Source of the DNA: Sanguinoderma infundibulare
Lineage: Eukaryota > Basidiomycota > Agaricomycetes > Polyporales > Polyporaceae
Assembly: GCA_032821775.1 (NCBI GenBank)
Contig: JAVLRN010000007.1
Span: 1-64,000, forward strand
DNA: 64,000 nucleotides
Reading direction: 5' to 3'
Shown: positions 33,065-44,035 of the stretch, in pieces
How positions within the stretch are numbered: the first letter of the stretch is position 1
Layout of the letters: each line of letters begins with the position of its first letter
Notes under the pieces: generated by a model
The model's input: only the letters and a program-made list of their open reading frames with translations
Databases searched by the model: none
What the model was told of the DNA's origin: nothing
Program-made: the position numbers and the translations under genes

Positions 33065-33640
33065 AATTTTTTGTGCCTAAGAATAGGGGGAAAAATGTTA
33101 ATGCGAATGTCACGTTTTGTCGAACATTTAGCCCCATATAGAACTTGACGTTTGAGATTTCTCCGAATGTTCACCCAAATTTGACGTTTCGGCCCACATT
33201 CCGAGGCCAACAAAATGTGACAGAAAATGTCACGTTCTACGGAACGCAAAACATTGACGAAAACATAGAGTTTAAGTGAACACTTTAGGGCGACTATAAT
33301 TTTGAATTTTCGGCTATGTAGAATGTCGATAGAATTTCAAGTTGTCCAGAACATTGTCTGTGTCCGAAAACTTCAAGTTCTGTGCGACATCAAATGTTAG
33401 CGAGAACATCAAGTTTAATGGAATAGAAAATAGTGCGCCCGCTCTCGACACGCCGAACACACGCCAAGTGCCTGCTAAGTGCCCGCCGAAACGAATATTC
33501 GCGCCCATTGCATCGCGTTCGCGACGGTTACCTGAGCACACGAGCAGATTCTCGGACAGAACAGAGATCAAGCAATCACATTGTTGGTATTTACAGTATC
33601 AAGAACTAAGAGTGCGGCGACCGCAACATCAGGACGAATC
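33065..33640. repeat. AT-rich stretch dense in AACATT/AATGTT words
   Basis: This 3' flank of the arm gene is much less GC-rich than its surroundings. It is full of short related words in both orientations (CGAACATTTAG, GAATGTTCACCC, AAATGTCACGTT, AAAACATTGACG, AGAACATTG). It has no coding potential beyond a chance frame at 33249-33040. The inverted copy at about 57115-57690 has the same texture. It may be a degraded or structured non-autonomous element. Confidence 0.6.
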
Positions 33641-33642
33641 CA

Positions 33643-34287
33643 CTAGACGAAAATGTCGGAGTTGATCCACGTCTCGAACGCCTCGTCCGAATCGAACTGG
33701 TAGAGGTCGTCCTCAAAGCCGGACATGGGGATCTCGCGGAACGTCGAGACCGTCCAGCCGTAGAGCTCGCGGACGTGGTCCGTGATGCTGCACAAACATG
33801 CTGTTAGTACTGCACACGAAAGACGAGGGAGAAAGAGGGGGATACTCACTAGAACACGTCGCACGAGCCGAAGTCGTCGTTGACCGGCCATTTCAAGTAG
33901 AGTGCGTGCTTGCGCTCGTTGAGGCTTTCGCCCGGGCCGATGAGCCAAAAGGCCGCGTTCGGCTTGTCCTCGACGAGGCGGAAGCCAATCGCAGCCATAG
34001 CCTGAAAGCGAGTTAGTGGGGCCGCAGATGGAGGCTAGAGGCTGAAGCACGCACCGCGAGGAAGTCGCGCACGGACAGGTTGAGCCGCGCCAACCCTTCA
34101 CCCCCCAGGACACTCATGATAGGCTGTAGAGCGTAAGTACTCGAGTAGTGGGCATAGAGGCAGTACATACCACGAATTTGGAGGTGTGGAGCGCGAGGAT
34201 GGGCTTCAAAGTGGAGCGCGTCCCAGGGCGGAAGACATTGAACAGGGAGAGGAGAGAGAGAAGCTGGAAAAGCTTGTTGAAGAGCAT
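33643..34287 (-). CDS. Unknown small protein, left inverted copy
   Basis: ATG at 34287, stop at 33643, with three introns at the same sites as in the right copy (for example GTGAGT...GCAG splitting the Tyr codon in DVFYITDHV). The product is about 150 aa: a hydrophobic, Leu-rich start (LLSLLSLFNVF), then SVLGGEGLARLNLS, AAIGFRLVEDK, FWLIGPGE, LYLKWPVNDDFGS, ITDHVRELYGWTVSTFREIP, and an acidic end with GFEDDLYQFDSDEAFETW. No frame damage seen. The tail resembles a short regulatory or interaction protein, and I do not recognise the family. The right copy differs by a few residues, such as SLNERK versus GPNERK. Confidence 0.7.
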
Positions 34288-35011
34288 ATTCGAATGGAGG
34301 GAGGTCTGAAGAGAATGGATGGTGGTGGTGGAGCAGGAAGAGGCAGAGGAGTGAGTGGGTGCAGCCTAGGAAGTTTGCTGGCGGGCGCGAGAGAGTTGGG
34401 CCCAGGATTGAGGGTGGTGATTGCGAGAGATCAAGACTTGTTGACTGCTATGTTTCCTTATGTCACAGCGCTGGTATATACAGCAGCAGGCACTCATGAC
34501 ATTCAATACAATGCAATATATAGAGTACCAGTTGTGTTGCAACAGTCTATGTCCATGTTTGATCCCTGTGCAGACATATGCCTGTTTTAGAAGCAATGTC
34601 GGCAGAATACGACATATCGCGAACGGCGGTGAAACGGTAAAGGTACCCTGCGGTCGCATCAGCCCTGTCCCTCGGAAGGACAAGTGCGACGCGTTGAGGG
34701 TGCAGGCCGTGGTGTTGTAACGCGCACGCGGACGCTATGGATATGTCGAGCGGTATGTCAGCAAACTCGGACATATTGCGGTCACGGGCAGGAGGACTTA
34801 CGTACCTTTGGTTTACGGCTGTCGTGGCCTTCGGATCATCTGCTTGATGTCATTTGTGCTGTGAAAGGAGTCGTCAGTGGAGAGAGAGTTCGAGAGGCTC
34901 GGAGAGGCGGGCACCGTAGACATGGACACCCACGGCGCCTAACCCTCAGCGCCTGCTCTTTCGCGACTGCGACAAACGCGCGGCACCACCCACGAACGCA
35001 AACCCTCTCAC

Positions 35012-35660
35012 CTTCCGCCATCGCACCCAGTGCAAGGATGCCGCTCTCCCTGTGCAGCCACTCCTCACTCCATAGCTTCGTCTTGAGCGGTTTCAAAAGC
35101 ACATTCAGCAAGTCCGCCCGAACCAGACGGCAAGTACATCCAGCGCCGCTGCCGCGCACTGGCGCAAGTTCCACTCTGTCGACATCTCATCCGCGAACTC
35201 ATCATCGTCGAAGTCGTCATAGTCGTCATCGTCTGCATCGTCGAGCTCCTCGCCATAAGCGCCGACGCGCTTCGACGCGCTCGAGTCCTCGCCATTCACC
35301 TCGTGCTCGAACCCGTGCGCCTTGCCGCCGTAATGGCGCGGCTTGATGTCGGTCTCCTTGTCCGGCACCGCCGCGTCCTCCTCGTCGCCCTGCAGCCACA
35401 GAAGGTCGTCCTTGCTGTACACCATGCAGTCGAGCAGCGTCGGCGTGACCTTGGCGAGGAGAGGGTGCAAGTACGGCGCGAGGTCTAGGTCCTCGAAGAA
35501 CGTGAGCCAGAATTCGCACGCCTCGAGCGTGACGTTCTCGTTCCGGTCGCGGGTCGAGTACAGCATATATTCTGCGACATTGTTCATCTCCGGCATCAGC
35601 TTCTCCGGGCGCGACGCGAGCAGGAGCACGAGCGACGCAGGAATGGGTGCACATTGACCA
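35012..35660 (-). pseudogene. Transportin (karyopherin beta-2) gene fragment
   Basis: Transportin imports PY-NLS cargo. The fragment matches its middle: NVAEYMLYSTRDRNENVTLEACEFWLTF, DDLLWLQGDEEDAAVPDKETDIKPR, the acidic insert (DDADDDDYDDFDDDEFADE) that acts in cargo release, STEWNLRQCAAAALDVLAV, and LHRESGILALGAMAEG. It is interrupted by a frame change after LAVWFG. Both the N-terminal HEAT repeats and everything after GAMAEG are missing. The last preserved exon ends at a normal donor (GTGAGA), and homology to the right-hand inverted arm begins a few tens of bases further on. The full gene must lie elsewhere. Confidence 0.85.
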
Positions 35661-35919
35661 GACGTACGAAGCGACGATCAAGCGTGTCCACCAGCTGCTC
35701 GGTGCCGACGCCCCCCGCCTCCTCCAGTTGCGCGTCCGGCTGATCAACGTCTGGCGGCCGATTGCACGTCAGAGGAGACTCCAGCCCGATATGCTGTATT
35801 CCGAGTCCGCTACACGATATTAAATACAACAAGTGAACCAAGGATGAGCCGAGCGAACTGTCGGGAGCGAACGTAGAACGACCGACGGCGATACTCTCGT
35901 GCCCATGCGCGCAAAAGCG

Positions 35920-38900
35920 CTAAGCTGTCGGCGCCCGCTGCGACAAAAGCACCGCGAGTACAAGGCCCGTGAAATGGATGCAGAATACACCGTGATGATA
36001 TTTACGCGAGCTACCTAATCCTGATAGCGATGTTGTTAGTGTAGTGTACTTCTGAAGAGGAAAATTATGACAAACCTTATGCAACGGCAGAACGACCACG
36101 TCGCCTGTCGGCATCTTCCACCGGAGGAAATGGCAGATAACGCTGGAGAGTTCGACTAGTTCCAATGGACCGAGCTCAGAGGATCGAATTGCTGCTGGAA
36201 AGTCCGTGTAGTGCCTGAAAGGGTCCATGCTGGAAGTTGAAAGATGGTGCCGTGTGGCGAGCATGAAGCACTGGTCGACCTTGCATATGTACTGGATGGA
36301 TCCGTACTCGGCGGGGGATGACTGCTCGTGTGGATAGTACATAACGAGGCTATTCCCGGCATACGTAGACGACCTGGACAGCACGTAACCCTCGTGTCTA
36401 CAACAAGCCACTAGGGTCACTCGATGGCGCATGTCCGAAGAAAGTAGAGGGAGTAAGTTGGGTGGAATAGTCGATGGAGGCGCTGAGGCGTTTTGTTCAT
36501 CGGTGCAGTGGGTGCCAGAACTAGCAGTATTGAAGTTCCCGAATCTGTAAGCTTTGTCGAAGAAGCATTTCACTTCACGGAGAGCCTCTGGGCAGTCATG
36601 CCTGTTGAGCCACCGACGGAGTTTAGCCGCTCTTAAGAACGAGTCTATCAAACTCGCTTCCAGTTGACCTGTCGGAGGCATCGTCAAAAATCAAGTATGT
36701 CATTTGTCTCATAACAGAACGCACCAAATTTGTCATTATGAGGTATACGTTGCAAGTGTCCGATGAGACGCTCAAAGGGGAAACACCACCACGAGTATAT
36801 GGGTCCAAACAAGAGCAAGAAATCGTATATATGGAATGCGACGTGGTTGTTCGTCCGATCAGAGTAGGATCCACGATGGATCTCTTGAAGACCGCGAAGC
36901 CAATCCACGAGATACGCATGGTACTTCTGCGCTCGCGTCTCGGACATGGTTCGTTTGCACAGGACGACAACTGCGGATACTAGGAGCATGGTGTTGTCGA
37001 GGATGCGTCAGAAGAAAACGCCAATTTCAGGAGTTGGATGCGCGGACCCCTCGCCCCACAGAGTGATGAGAGCTATTGGGAGATAGACGGTGCACATGAT
37101 CTTCCACTCGTCAGCCTTCAAAGTCCCAGCGGCCGCGTCACCGAAGTTTTGAGGAACGGAGCTTAGCCAAGAGGCCTTATCACAGTTGTTAATTACGTCG
37201 CGAATGCGGTCAAGAACCTCCAGCATCGCGATCTTCTTTGCATTTAGATTGACGGAGAGCGGCTTCGTCCGACGCTAGATACATGTGGTCAGGATTGGGC
37301 CTGTACGAAAACATGCAATACTTACCCAAGTCACAAGTGCATCCACCCACAACCGTTTCGTCATCTTTGCCTTGGAAGGGAGCTTGAGGCCACGCCCGAC
37401 GAAACCCAGCGCTTTCAAGTTCTTGCCTAGCAATCTCCGATGGAGATCATCCAGCCCATCCTTCTGTGCCTCTGCGCTGTCACCAACGTGCTGACAAAGT
37501 GCGTGGTTGATGGCTTCCACTTGGCCGATTTCCTTCTCCGTGAGTTTTGCCTTCTCAGGCAAGCCTCTGTTAGCCTGGACGTCCACGGCAGCGAAGTGAT
37601 GTTCGAAGGCGGGCGGAAGACGTTCTCTTTCTTTCGCGTTCACGGATGTTAAACCGAGGATGTCGCGGAAATGGTAGGGAATGAGACCTTCGAAGATACA
37701 GTGCATAGAGTCGACGACGAGCTGATGGGTAGGGTCCCAGTAAGGTAATCGCCACAGTTCTGACCAACGAACTCCGTGGCGCGCGAACTCCTTGTCTTGC
37801 TGCGATGCATTTGTGGCATCGCGCCATGCTACCACATGTTCGCGCATCTTCTTGGGATCCCGGGACACCCATCGCTCGAAGTCAGTGCGCCCGCGCGTAT
37901 TCTTCCCAGAACAGGTACAAACATGGCAGTAGATATGCGCGGAGTGGGACGCGAGCTGCGCTGTCTTGCGGGCAGCGACGAGATCCATGACAGCAGCGGC
38001 GATAGCCGACCGAGAGACACAACCATGAGGGTGCAGGGCAACGCGCGAATGGCGCGTTCCTCGCTCCCACGACTGGCAAAACGCGTCCACAACAGGTGCG
38101 ATGTAGTGATTTAGTTCAGTGAGATGGGGCTCCCGTGGGCCTGGGATGATGGCGACGAGACCAATGTTCTCGGCTTTGTATCGAAGTTTGGAGGGGAGGC
38201 TAAGACAGGCTAGCGAGATGATGCAGCAAGACGTCAATGCGCCCCGCACCGACATAGTCTCGACGTTGAAGCTGTCAACATGAAGGGTGAACAGTAGGCG
38301 CATCTCGTTCCCTCGATCAATGAACAGGCGATTTGATTCCGCATCGAACACGAAGGACCGGATGAATTGTGCTTGAAATGGCCCGCGGATGAACGAGGGA
38401 AGAGGTTCGTTGCGCCGGATCTCGTCCATGGCATCGTCGCAGGCGGCGTTGATAAGGCGCACGTTCGTCTCGGAAGAGAGAATACCAGCTTCATACTCCT
38501 TGAGATCGTGTACAACGTAGGGTCGAACAGGCTTCGGATCGCCGCATGCGCACCGCTCTAACAGTGGTGTGTCGCAGATATCTCCGCCAGGTTTGGGTCG
38601 GTTGTTGCATCGAGCAGGATACACGGGGTCATCGCAGAGGCGCATGGCGGAAGGAGGGTAAATACAATGGCAAGTGGGGCACGCCGCGTACGTGGTAGTA
38701 TGGGCAGAGAGGTTGAACCGCTGTAATGCTCCCTTGAGATTACTGGGGATTTGAGAGAGGATATTCTGCTGAAGGGGAGTCTGAGGCGAGCCAGAAGACT
38801 CAAAGGATAAACCCAGCAGGAATGATATGGACCGTAGAAGGAAGTCCGACCCGTCTCGACTCAGTTTGCCGAGAACGTTGAGCACGATCCCGAGGAACAT

Positions 38901-39848
38901 GGCGATTTGGGCAACGACATGAGCGCGACTGGCAGGGATATCGTAATGATATTCTGAAAGTTAATGTCAGCTCCTTTGTTTTATCCGTCATACACGTCAC
39001 TTACCGCAATCATAAGGGACGGGGGCGCTAGGGAAGGACAATCTCGGCATGAGATGTCTCAACTCGCAGATACGAGCATCGAGTCGTTGGAGGTGACCTC
39101 GTATCTCCTCCTTCTGCCTGTTCACTTCGCTTGTGTCCCGAGTGACGCGACCAAAAAGCGAACGTAGCTCAGAGAATCGAATCTCCGCGTCCGTAAGCTG
39201 CTCCTCGGTGGGTGATGCAAGCGTGCGCTCGAGAAGTTGCACATCATTCTTGACGTGCGAGAGCGTGCGCAAGGCCCGCTCGGTAGCAACGTGAGCATCG
39301 CGCTTGCCACCCTTGAACGGGGTACTCGCAACGCCGTGTGATTCGGATGCGGGGTCGGGGAGACAGGTGGGAAGCGGTACATCGAGCGCGATGTTGCGAG
39401 GGTCATGAAGTTGGAGGTTGGTGAGGGAGTTGATAATGTCACCCACACGAGGAGATTCGGTACGCGATGCGTCATTCGGGGGGGTAGAAAGTCGTATGCG
39501 AGAGAAGCTCTCGAGCAAGTCTTCCACCGCGAGAGGACCGGGGGTCGGTATGGTGGACATCTCGACGACGGAACGAGCGGTCAATGTCATCTGTGATGGA
39601 TTCGGGGAGTCTCCAACGAGAACAGAGGCGAATAGTTCGGCGGAACGTTCCTCAATTGATGGGAGGGCATGTCCAGAGGAATCGTCGGGATGAACCATGG
39701 ATGGCAATGAGGGGTTGTGACCGGGGAGGAGTCGTTTGTGCATCTTGAACTGGAATCTGTCATGCCATGGCTTCCCTAGAGCCTCATCGACGCAGTCGAC
39801 GAGGCAAGTATCGCACTGGCAATGCTCGAAGAACCGTGGCGATGGCAT
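35920..39848 (-). pseudogene. Plavaka/Tnp2-type (CACTA-like) DNA transposase with one nonsense codon
   Basis: Exons 39848-39005, 38953-37326 and 37274 downward, then 36687-35920. Features: a CxC and Cys-rich N-terminus (HCQCDTC), CPTCHCIYPP, CACGDPKPVRPY, then the transposase core with HVDSFNVE, CTCSGKNTRGRTDFERW, GVRWSELWRLPYWDPTHQLVVDSMHCIFEGL, NFGDAAAGTLKADEW, and FERLIGHLQRIPHN followed by LIDSFLRAAKLRRWL. These match the Tnp2 family of Plavaka elements in basidiomycetes. The frame is continuous except for a TGA at 37010-37008, in frame between the segments ending EIGVFF and starting RILDNT, so this copy is probably inactive unless read through. Palindromic motif arrays lie directly upstream (39890-40025). 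Confidence 0.88.
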
Positions 39849-39889
39849 ATCGGGACGACAAGGAAACCAGCAGAGACCACAGTTGTCAA

Positions 39890-40025
39890 GAGCAGGTAAT
39901 AACCCAACTCAAACGATAGGCGAAGAGCAAGATACGCGAGTTATAACTCGACGCACAGGGGCCTTGAGGATAGCAGGGACGAAAGGCGGGGTGGGCGACG
40001 AAGAGGGCGAGTAATAACTCTGCCC
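39890..40025. repeat. Palindromic motif array at the transposase 5' end
   Basis: Three copies of a motif with core GAGTAATAACTC occur at 39890-39910 (GCAGGTAATAACCCAAC inside), about 39937-39952 (GCGAGTTATAACTCG) and 40005-40025 (GCGAGTAATAACTCTGC inside). They begin about 40 bp upstream of the transposase ATG. The same motif occurs at 49128-49225 and, inverted, at 49698-49804. Subterminal repeats like these are typical transposase binding sites. Confidence 0.75.
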
Positions 40026-40318
40026 AGGCTCCAAAGTGGCGGATGGATGGTCGTGATCGTTTCCATGGGAATGAATCTGCGGGAAACGAAGAACAAATCA
40101 GTTCCTATTCAATGACTTAGCGATGACTTACCGGGAGGTCGAGCCGTTATACACCGCACCGTCCCAAGGTGGAGGCGCCGCAAATTGAACAAGCGTTTTC
40201 TAAGCGCCCACCTGACGTAACGCCAAGATGAGCTGGATTTGGTAGGTCGATCGATCGAGAGACTTCACCTTGGAGTGGGCGCCTCCATGGCCTTGTTCTT
40301 TTTCCTCCGTCCTTGCTA

Positions 40319-40484
40319 ACGTGCCGGGTTATGACCCGCACAAGGCGTCCCTCTGTCCCAGGTCGCTTGCCAACGCGCTGGGTTATGACCCGCGCAAGGC
40401 GTCGATACTATGCCCTTGTTCCTCTTTGTCCCTCTGTCGCCGCTCGCTTACCAACGCGCTGGGTTATGACCCGCGCAAGGCGCC
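40319..40484. repeat. Second palindromic array, core GGGTTATGACCC
   Basis: Three near-identical copies of GGGTTATGACCCGC followed by CAAGGCG lie near 40326, 40380 and 40460. The core has the same architecture as the GAGTTATTACTC motif (three-base arms around TTATxA) with different arm bases. A GGAGGCGCC/GGCGCCTCC inverted pair flanks the left side (40168-40288). The region 40026-40955 contains no gene. Confidence 0.7.
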
Positions 40485-40955
40485 AACAAGTTGTCAAACA
40501 AGGACTTCTCATCTGTGTATCGACACTTGAGATCCGGCGCATACCCGAAGTAGTCGTATTTGGTTTGTACCCTCGATGTGTGTAGTGCATGAGACTATGT
40601 TCATTTGGGTGTACGGGTACACGAACCTTCGCCATGTTAGGGTATGTTACAGCACAATGACTCGCCCGGTCCGCGCCCGCTCACTGTTTCGTCAGCGTGC
40701 AACGAAGGCCTTCCACTCCTGCCAAGCTGCCCAATCCGCCTTGTGAAACGGCTTTCCGGTGGGTGCCTCATTGTTTGCCGCACGCGGGATATTACCGTCC
40801 TGCCGTACCACCGTCTGAACAGCAGTTACTGGTCCCTGTGAGCCGAAGCCGCCGGTTCTTACGTGCACAAACCAAGGAGATATGTCAGTCTGTTAATATC
40901 GTAAGTAAAAGGATCTTAGCTCGGACCGCAAATTACTTACACTGAGTTCGAAGGT

Positions 40956-42318
40956 CTAGAAGATGAACGCGGTCGTCGCCAATGCCATCGTGAGCTGCAC
41001 AGCTAAGGAAAGCAAGCGATACAAGGGCCACATCGACCTTGGTTTGGAGGAGACGGCGAACAGCTTCTTGCTCTGCCATATGGTGATGGTGCCCTCTTCG
41101 CCCGACGACCCGGTCGCAACCACGGAATGTTCATCCCGATCGATTGCCTGCTCAGAGGTCAGTACCCCACTGTATCAATCGATGCTTGAGATCTGCTCAC
41201 CGCAACAGTCTGAACTAATCCCTTAGGTGCATGGTGCAACACATCTAATGGCGCGCCCGTCGTTCTGTCAAAGATATACACCGCCCCGTGATCGCTTCCA
41301 GCGACGACGGCCTTCCACCTCTCCGCGAAGACAACCTGCCTCGGCAGAAAACGGGAAGGCGATCCGGTCGGAAAGGTGCGTAGGTGCGTCCCAGTATCCA
41401 GATCCCACAAGTCAAACCCGCTGGAGACATTGTCGAGGACGACGAGATGTTGTTTAGGCGGTAGAGAAGCGTGCCCTCTGATCCTTCTTAGCCCGATATG
41501 CTAAGTTTGGATTGTGATACACTTACATCTTGTGGCTTAGGCTCCTCGACTTCAGCACCTTCCCATCGCTACCGCGTAGTGTATGCCTGCATTTAAGTGA
41601 GTCAGTTAACAAATGATATGATCGTCCGATGACTTACATCGCTCCGTCGTACATTCCAAATACAAGGACATCTCGTTCGCTTGAAGTGAACTCGACAGAA
41701 CTCGGCACGACCCGTTCCAGACGAACGGAGAAGATTGGAGTGACTCCTCCACGTCCGTCGTACTGGAAGACCTGGACAACGCACTTCCGTGTACCGACAG
41801 CAATTCGCGCGTCCATTCCGTTACCATTTACGCATCCCAGAGCTGTAATCTCTACTCCGTCTGAAAGTCGCTTCCCGAAGACCTCGACGAAGCACTCCTG
41901 AAGTTGGCGGTGAGTCCAGTTCTTCACGATAAATCATACGATGTGACTCACGCTCTTCACCCCCTGATTCCAAAAGCACAGGTAGCCAAGTCCGGTACCA
42001 TAACAGAGTGTAGGATACACGGCATCGCTCCTGCCAACCCACAACACCTTGGATACAGGCCCCAAAATGTCACGGTGTGTGGGTGTATGGAGAGACAACT
42101 TGGTTCGTAAGTCCCATATCTTGACACCGTCTCCTCCTTCGATGAATCAGTGACCTAAGTACTCTACTAGAATATTTAGCAACATGCTTACCTCCGCTTG
42201 CTAGGTACTGCCCGTCCTTCGAAAAGCTGAGGCTGTTTACGCCCCTCCCGGAATTATTGAAGGTTGCGACAGAGCGATAGCGTCCACCAGTGGACGCAAA
42301 GGGATTCCAGTTCGACAT
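40956..42318 (-). CDS. WD40-like protein of a multicopy Agaricomycete family
   Basis: ATG at 42318 (MSNWNPF), stop at 40956, with six or more exons and ordinary short introns. In order: VNSLSFSKDGQYLASGG, DGVKIWDL, LCYGTGLGYLCFW, ARIAVGTRKCVVQVF, VPSSVEFTSSERDVLVFG, VLDNVSSGFDLWDL, RQVVFAERWKAVVAGSDHGAVYIFDR, TITIW, and a hydrophobic C-terminus (LYRLLSLAVQL and LTMALATTAFIF). These are WD-like beta-propeller blades. I recall proteins of this layout as repeated, often transposon-adjacent genes in Agaricomycetes; that is memory, not a search. No frameshift or stop seen. It sits between the transposase and three other repeat-family genes. Confidence 0.7.
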
Positions 42319-42827
42319 CGAGACCAGCATCGCAGGCGAACAGTGCTATGACGAGCGCGTTTACAGGGGTATGTGGGTGGCGGCATGGTTTATGAGTCGC
42401 GGTCGTCGATGCAAAGTCATGAGCGGTCTCCGGGCAATGCGCACATAATAGAATGCACGCGTTGTCTCGTATCATGAGAGATCACAATTGGGAATGGCCC
42501 GACGGCTGTACGCTGTATTGTATTCGCATTCGTTGACCCAGCTACTTAATAAGGTTGTAAGGTTGTCGTTGTGACTTTTAGGAAACAATAATGTACCCAA
42601 ATCCAGAGGGCATGATTAGCTCCACCCATATCCGCTCACCCTTGTTGTCTCTCTCTCATCGCCCGCTGTCGTCTCACGCGGTCGCCGCAAGCTATCGTCG
42701 CACGCTGTCGTCGCGCGCTATCGTCGCGCGTTATCGTCGCCCGCTCTTCTCGTTCTCGTTCCCTGCCCTCTCCTTTCGTACTGGTCGCGTTATCATTCAT
42801 TTTCCGTCTCCTCACTACATTCCCGCC
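42319..42827. other. Divergent promoter region with a GTCGTCGC-rich tract
   Basis: This stretch lies between the divergent WD40 and 246-aa genes. About 42663-42745 holds an imperfect tandem repeat built on GCTATCGTCGCGC-like units. It is upstream of the ATG at 42828 and probably leader or promoter sequence of that gene. I see no other gene here. Confidence 0.6.
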
Positions 42828-43681
42828 ATGACTGTTACTGCCATCGCTGTGCCCATCTGGTACGAGCCCGGCTCGCCTCCTACCCTCCATCCTTTGCTCG
42901 TCTGTGAAACCGATATTCCTGGCTTGTGTCTCGACATCGAGCCTCTGTGTTGCCAAGAAGTCGAGATGTCAAAGGCCGTAATCACTCCGATTCAAGCTCG
43001 AAAGTCCGGAGAGAAAGCGGGGAAAGGAAAGGCTATCAGTTTGGAGGTCGTACGGTCGACAACTCCTGTTGAAGATCATTCTCGGTCCACACCATCCACC
43101 CCCGAACAAGGATCTGTCAGCGACGGCGATGGCGACTCGGACAGCACCAGCTCTACAGAATCGGAATCCGAGCCGGAGTTGCAGAAGGACTTAAAGATCG
43201 CTAAACCTCCTGGAGAGGTGGGTCGCCCAGGTAGGGGGGGCTACTCGCTTGAACAAGTCCTAGACTTGGCCCCCAGGCGCATGTCGGAGTTCAAGGTACG
43301 TGGTTGATTCCACTTGAACGCTCGCAATCTTATGCTGTTTGTTAAGAAACTGATCAATAAACTTGTGGGTGAGCATCTCGACCCCACGCGGTCTGTGTCG
43401 GGCCAATCCATGAGCCACATGGCATTGGTGCGGGATAAGGTAAGTGTCCACGTCGTCACCATTGCATCGCCGGTGGACCATTTACGTCTATGGTGCTGTA
43501 GGCACTCAAGAAGTTCCCGGAACTTGACCAGTATGAGAACGTATGGCCGGTCGCAGACGCCGTCAAGCAGCGCCTGAAGTACACATCGTCGAAAGCCCGA
43601 AAGCACGCCTACGACGCTGTCGCCGCCGAGACGGGGAAGAAGGGGAAGAAGTCACAGCCGCGTCGTCGCGAAGGCGATTGA
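42828..43681 (+). CDS. Repeat-family protein with GRPGRGGY motif, 246 aa
   Basis: Exons 42828-43295, 43347-43439 and 43502-43681 (introns 51 and 62 nt) give an exact 246-aa frame. It has an N-terminal 90-residue segment, a Ser/Asp/Glu-rich acidic linker (DGDGDSDSTSSTESESEPE), the motif KPPGEVGRPGRGGYSLEQVL, a helical part (KLINKLVGEHLDPTRSV), ELDQYENVWPVADAVKQRLKY and a Lys/Arg-rich C-terminus (GKKGKKSQPRRREGD) likely to bind nucleic acid. I recall the GRPGRGGY/ENxWPVxDxI signature as a recurring, unnamed protein in Agaricomycete repeats. The layout (acidic linker, folded centre, basic tail) suggests a DNA-associated accessory protein. Function unknown. Confidence 0.7.
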
Positions 43682-43902
43682 GAAGTAAGTACGATCAGTC
43701 ACCTACATTTGTTACCAGGCTTCTTAGAATCACGCTTCGTTCAGGTGCTGCGATGGTAGATGGTTGTAGTTTTCGCATGTACCTGCATAAACGGTCAAAT
43801 CGTACTTTACTTGCCTTGCTTCTGCCCGCTCACAGCGCCCGCGCGCATCACGGGAGTGCATGTGTTCGCCCGAGACTTGACACAGCTCGCATCCTCCCTC
43901 AG

Positions 43903-44029
43903 ATTCAAGCAGGGCTACCGGGAGAAGATTGAGAGCGAGCTCGCCAAGATATGCGAGGACATCCTCGACGTCCTGAACAAGCACCCCATCCCTTCGGCCG
44001 CCTCGACGGGTCCAAGGTTTTCTATGCCA
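43903..44029 (+). pseudogene. 14-3-3 protein gene fragment
   Basis: Forty or so codons match the middle of 14-3-3 proteins almost exactly: GYREKIESELAKICEDILDVLNKH, then IPSAAS. The next part (KVFY) is recovered only after a frame change, and the following helices are absent. A pyrimidine tract ending CCTCAG precedes it like an intron acceptor, so the piece looks like one captured exon. 14-3-3 proteins are phosphoserine-binding adaptors; this fragment cannot form the fold. Confidence 0.85.
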
Positions 44030-44035
44030 GTATGA

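Larger units (their letters stand above)
33047..34985. repeat. Left arm of a large inverted duplication
   Basis: This segment is the reverse complement of 55770-57695. Corresponding positions sum to 90755 across the whole gene-bearing part (for example 33643 with 57112, and 34684 with 56071), then to 90743 in the AT-rich part, so only about 12 bp of net length difference exists over 1.9 kb. Each arm contains one intact small gene, its 5' flank and an AT-rich stretch. Identity stops at CACGCGAGG (33049-33057) and near 34985, close to an intron boundary of the transportin fragment. Substitutions are present but sparse. Confidence 0.93.

Noticed and set aside
33040..33249. 70-codon frame conserved in both inverted arms
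   Set aside because: It lies in the AT-rich flank, starts at an arbitrary in-frame codon and is conserved only because the arms are duplicates.
34684..35346. 220-codon plus-strand frame in the left inverted arm
   Set aside because: It crosses the arm boundary, is antisense to the transportin fragment and is not open in the right arm copy.
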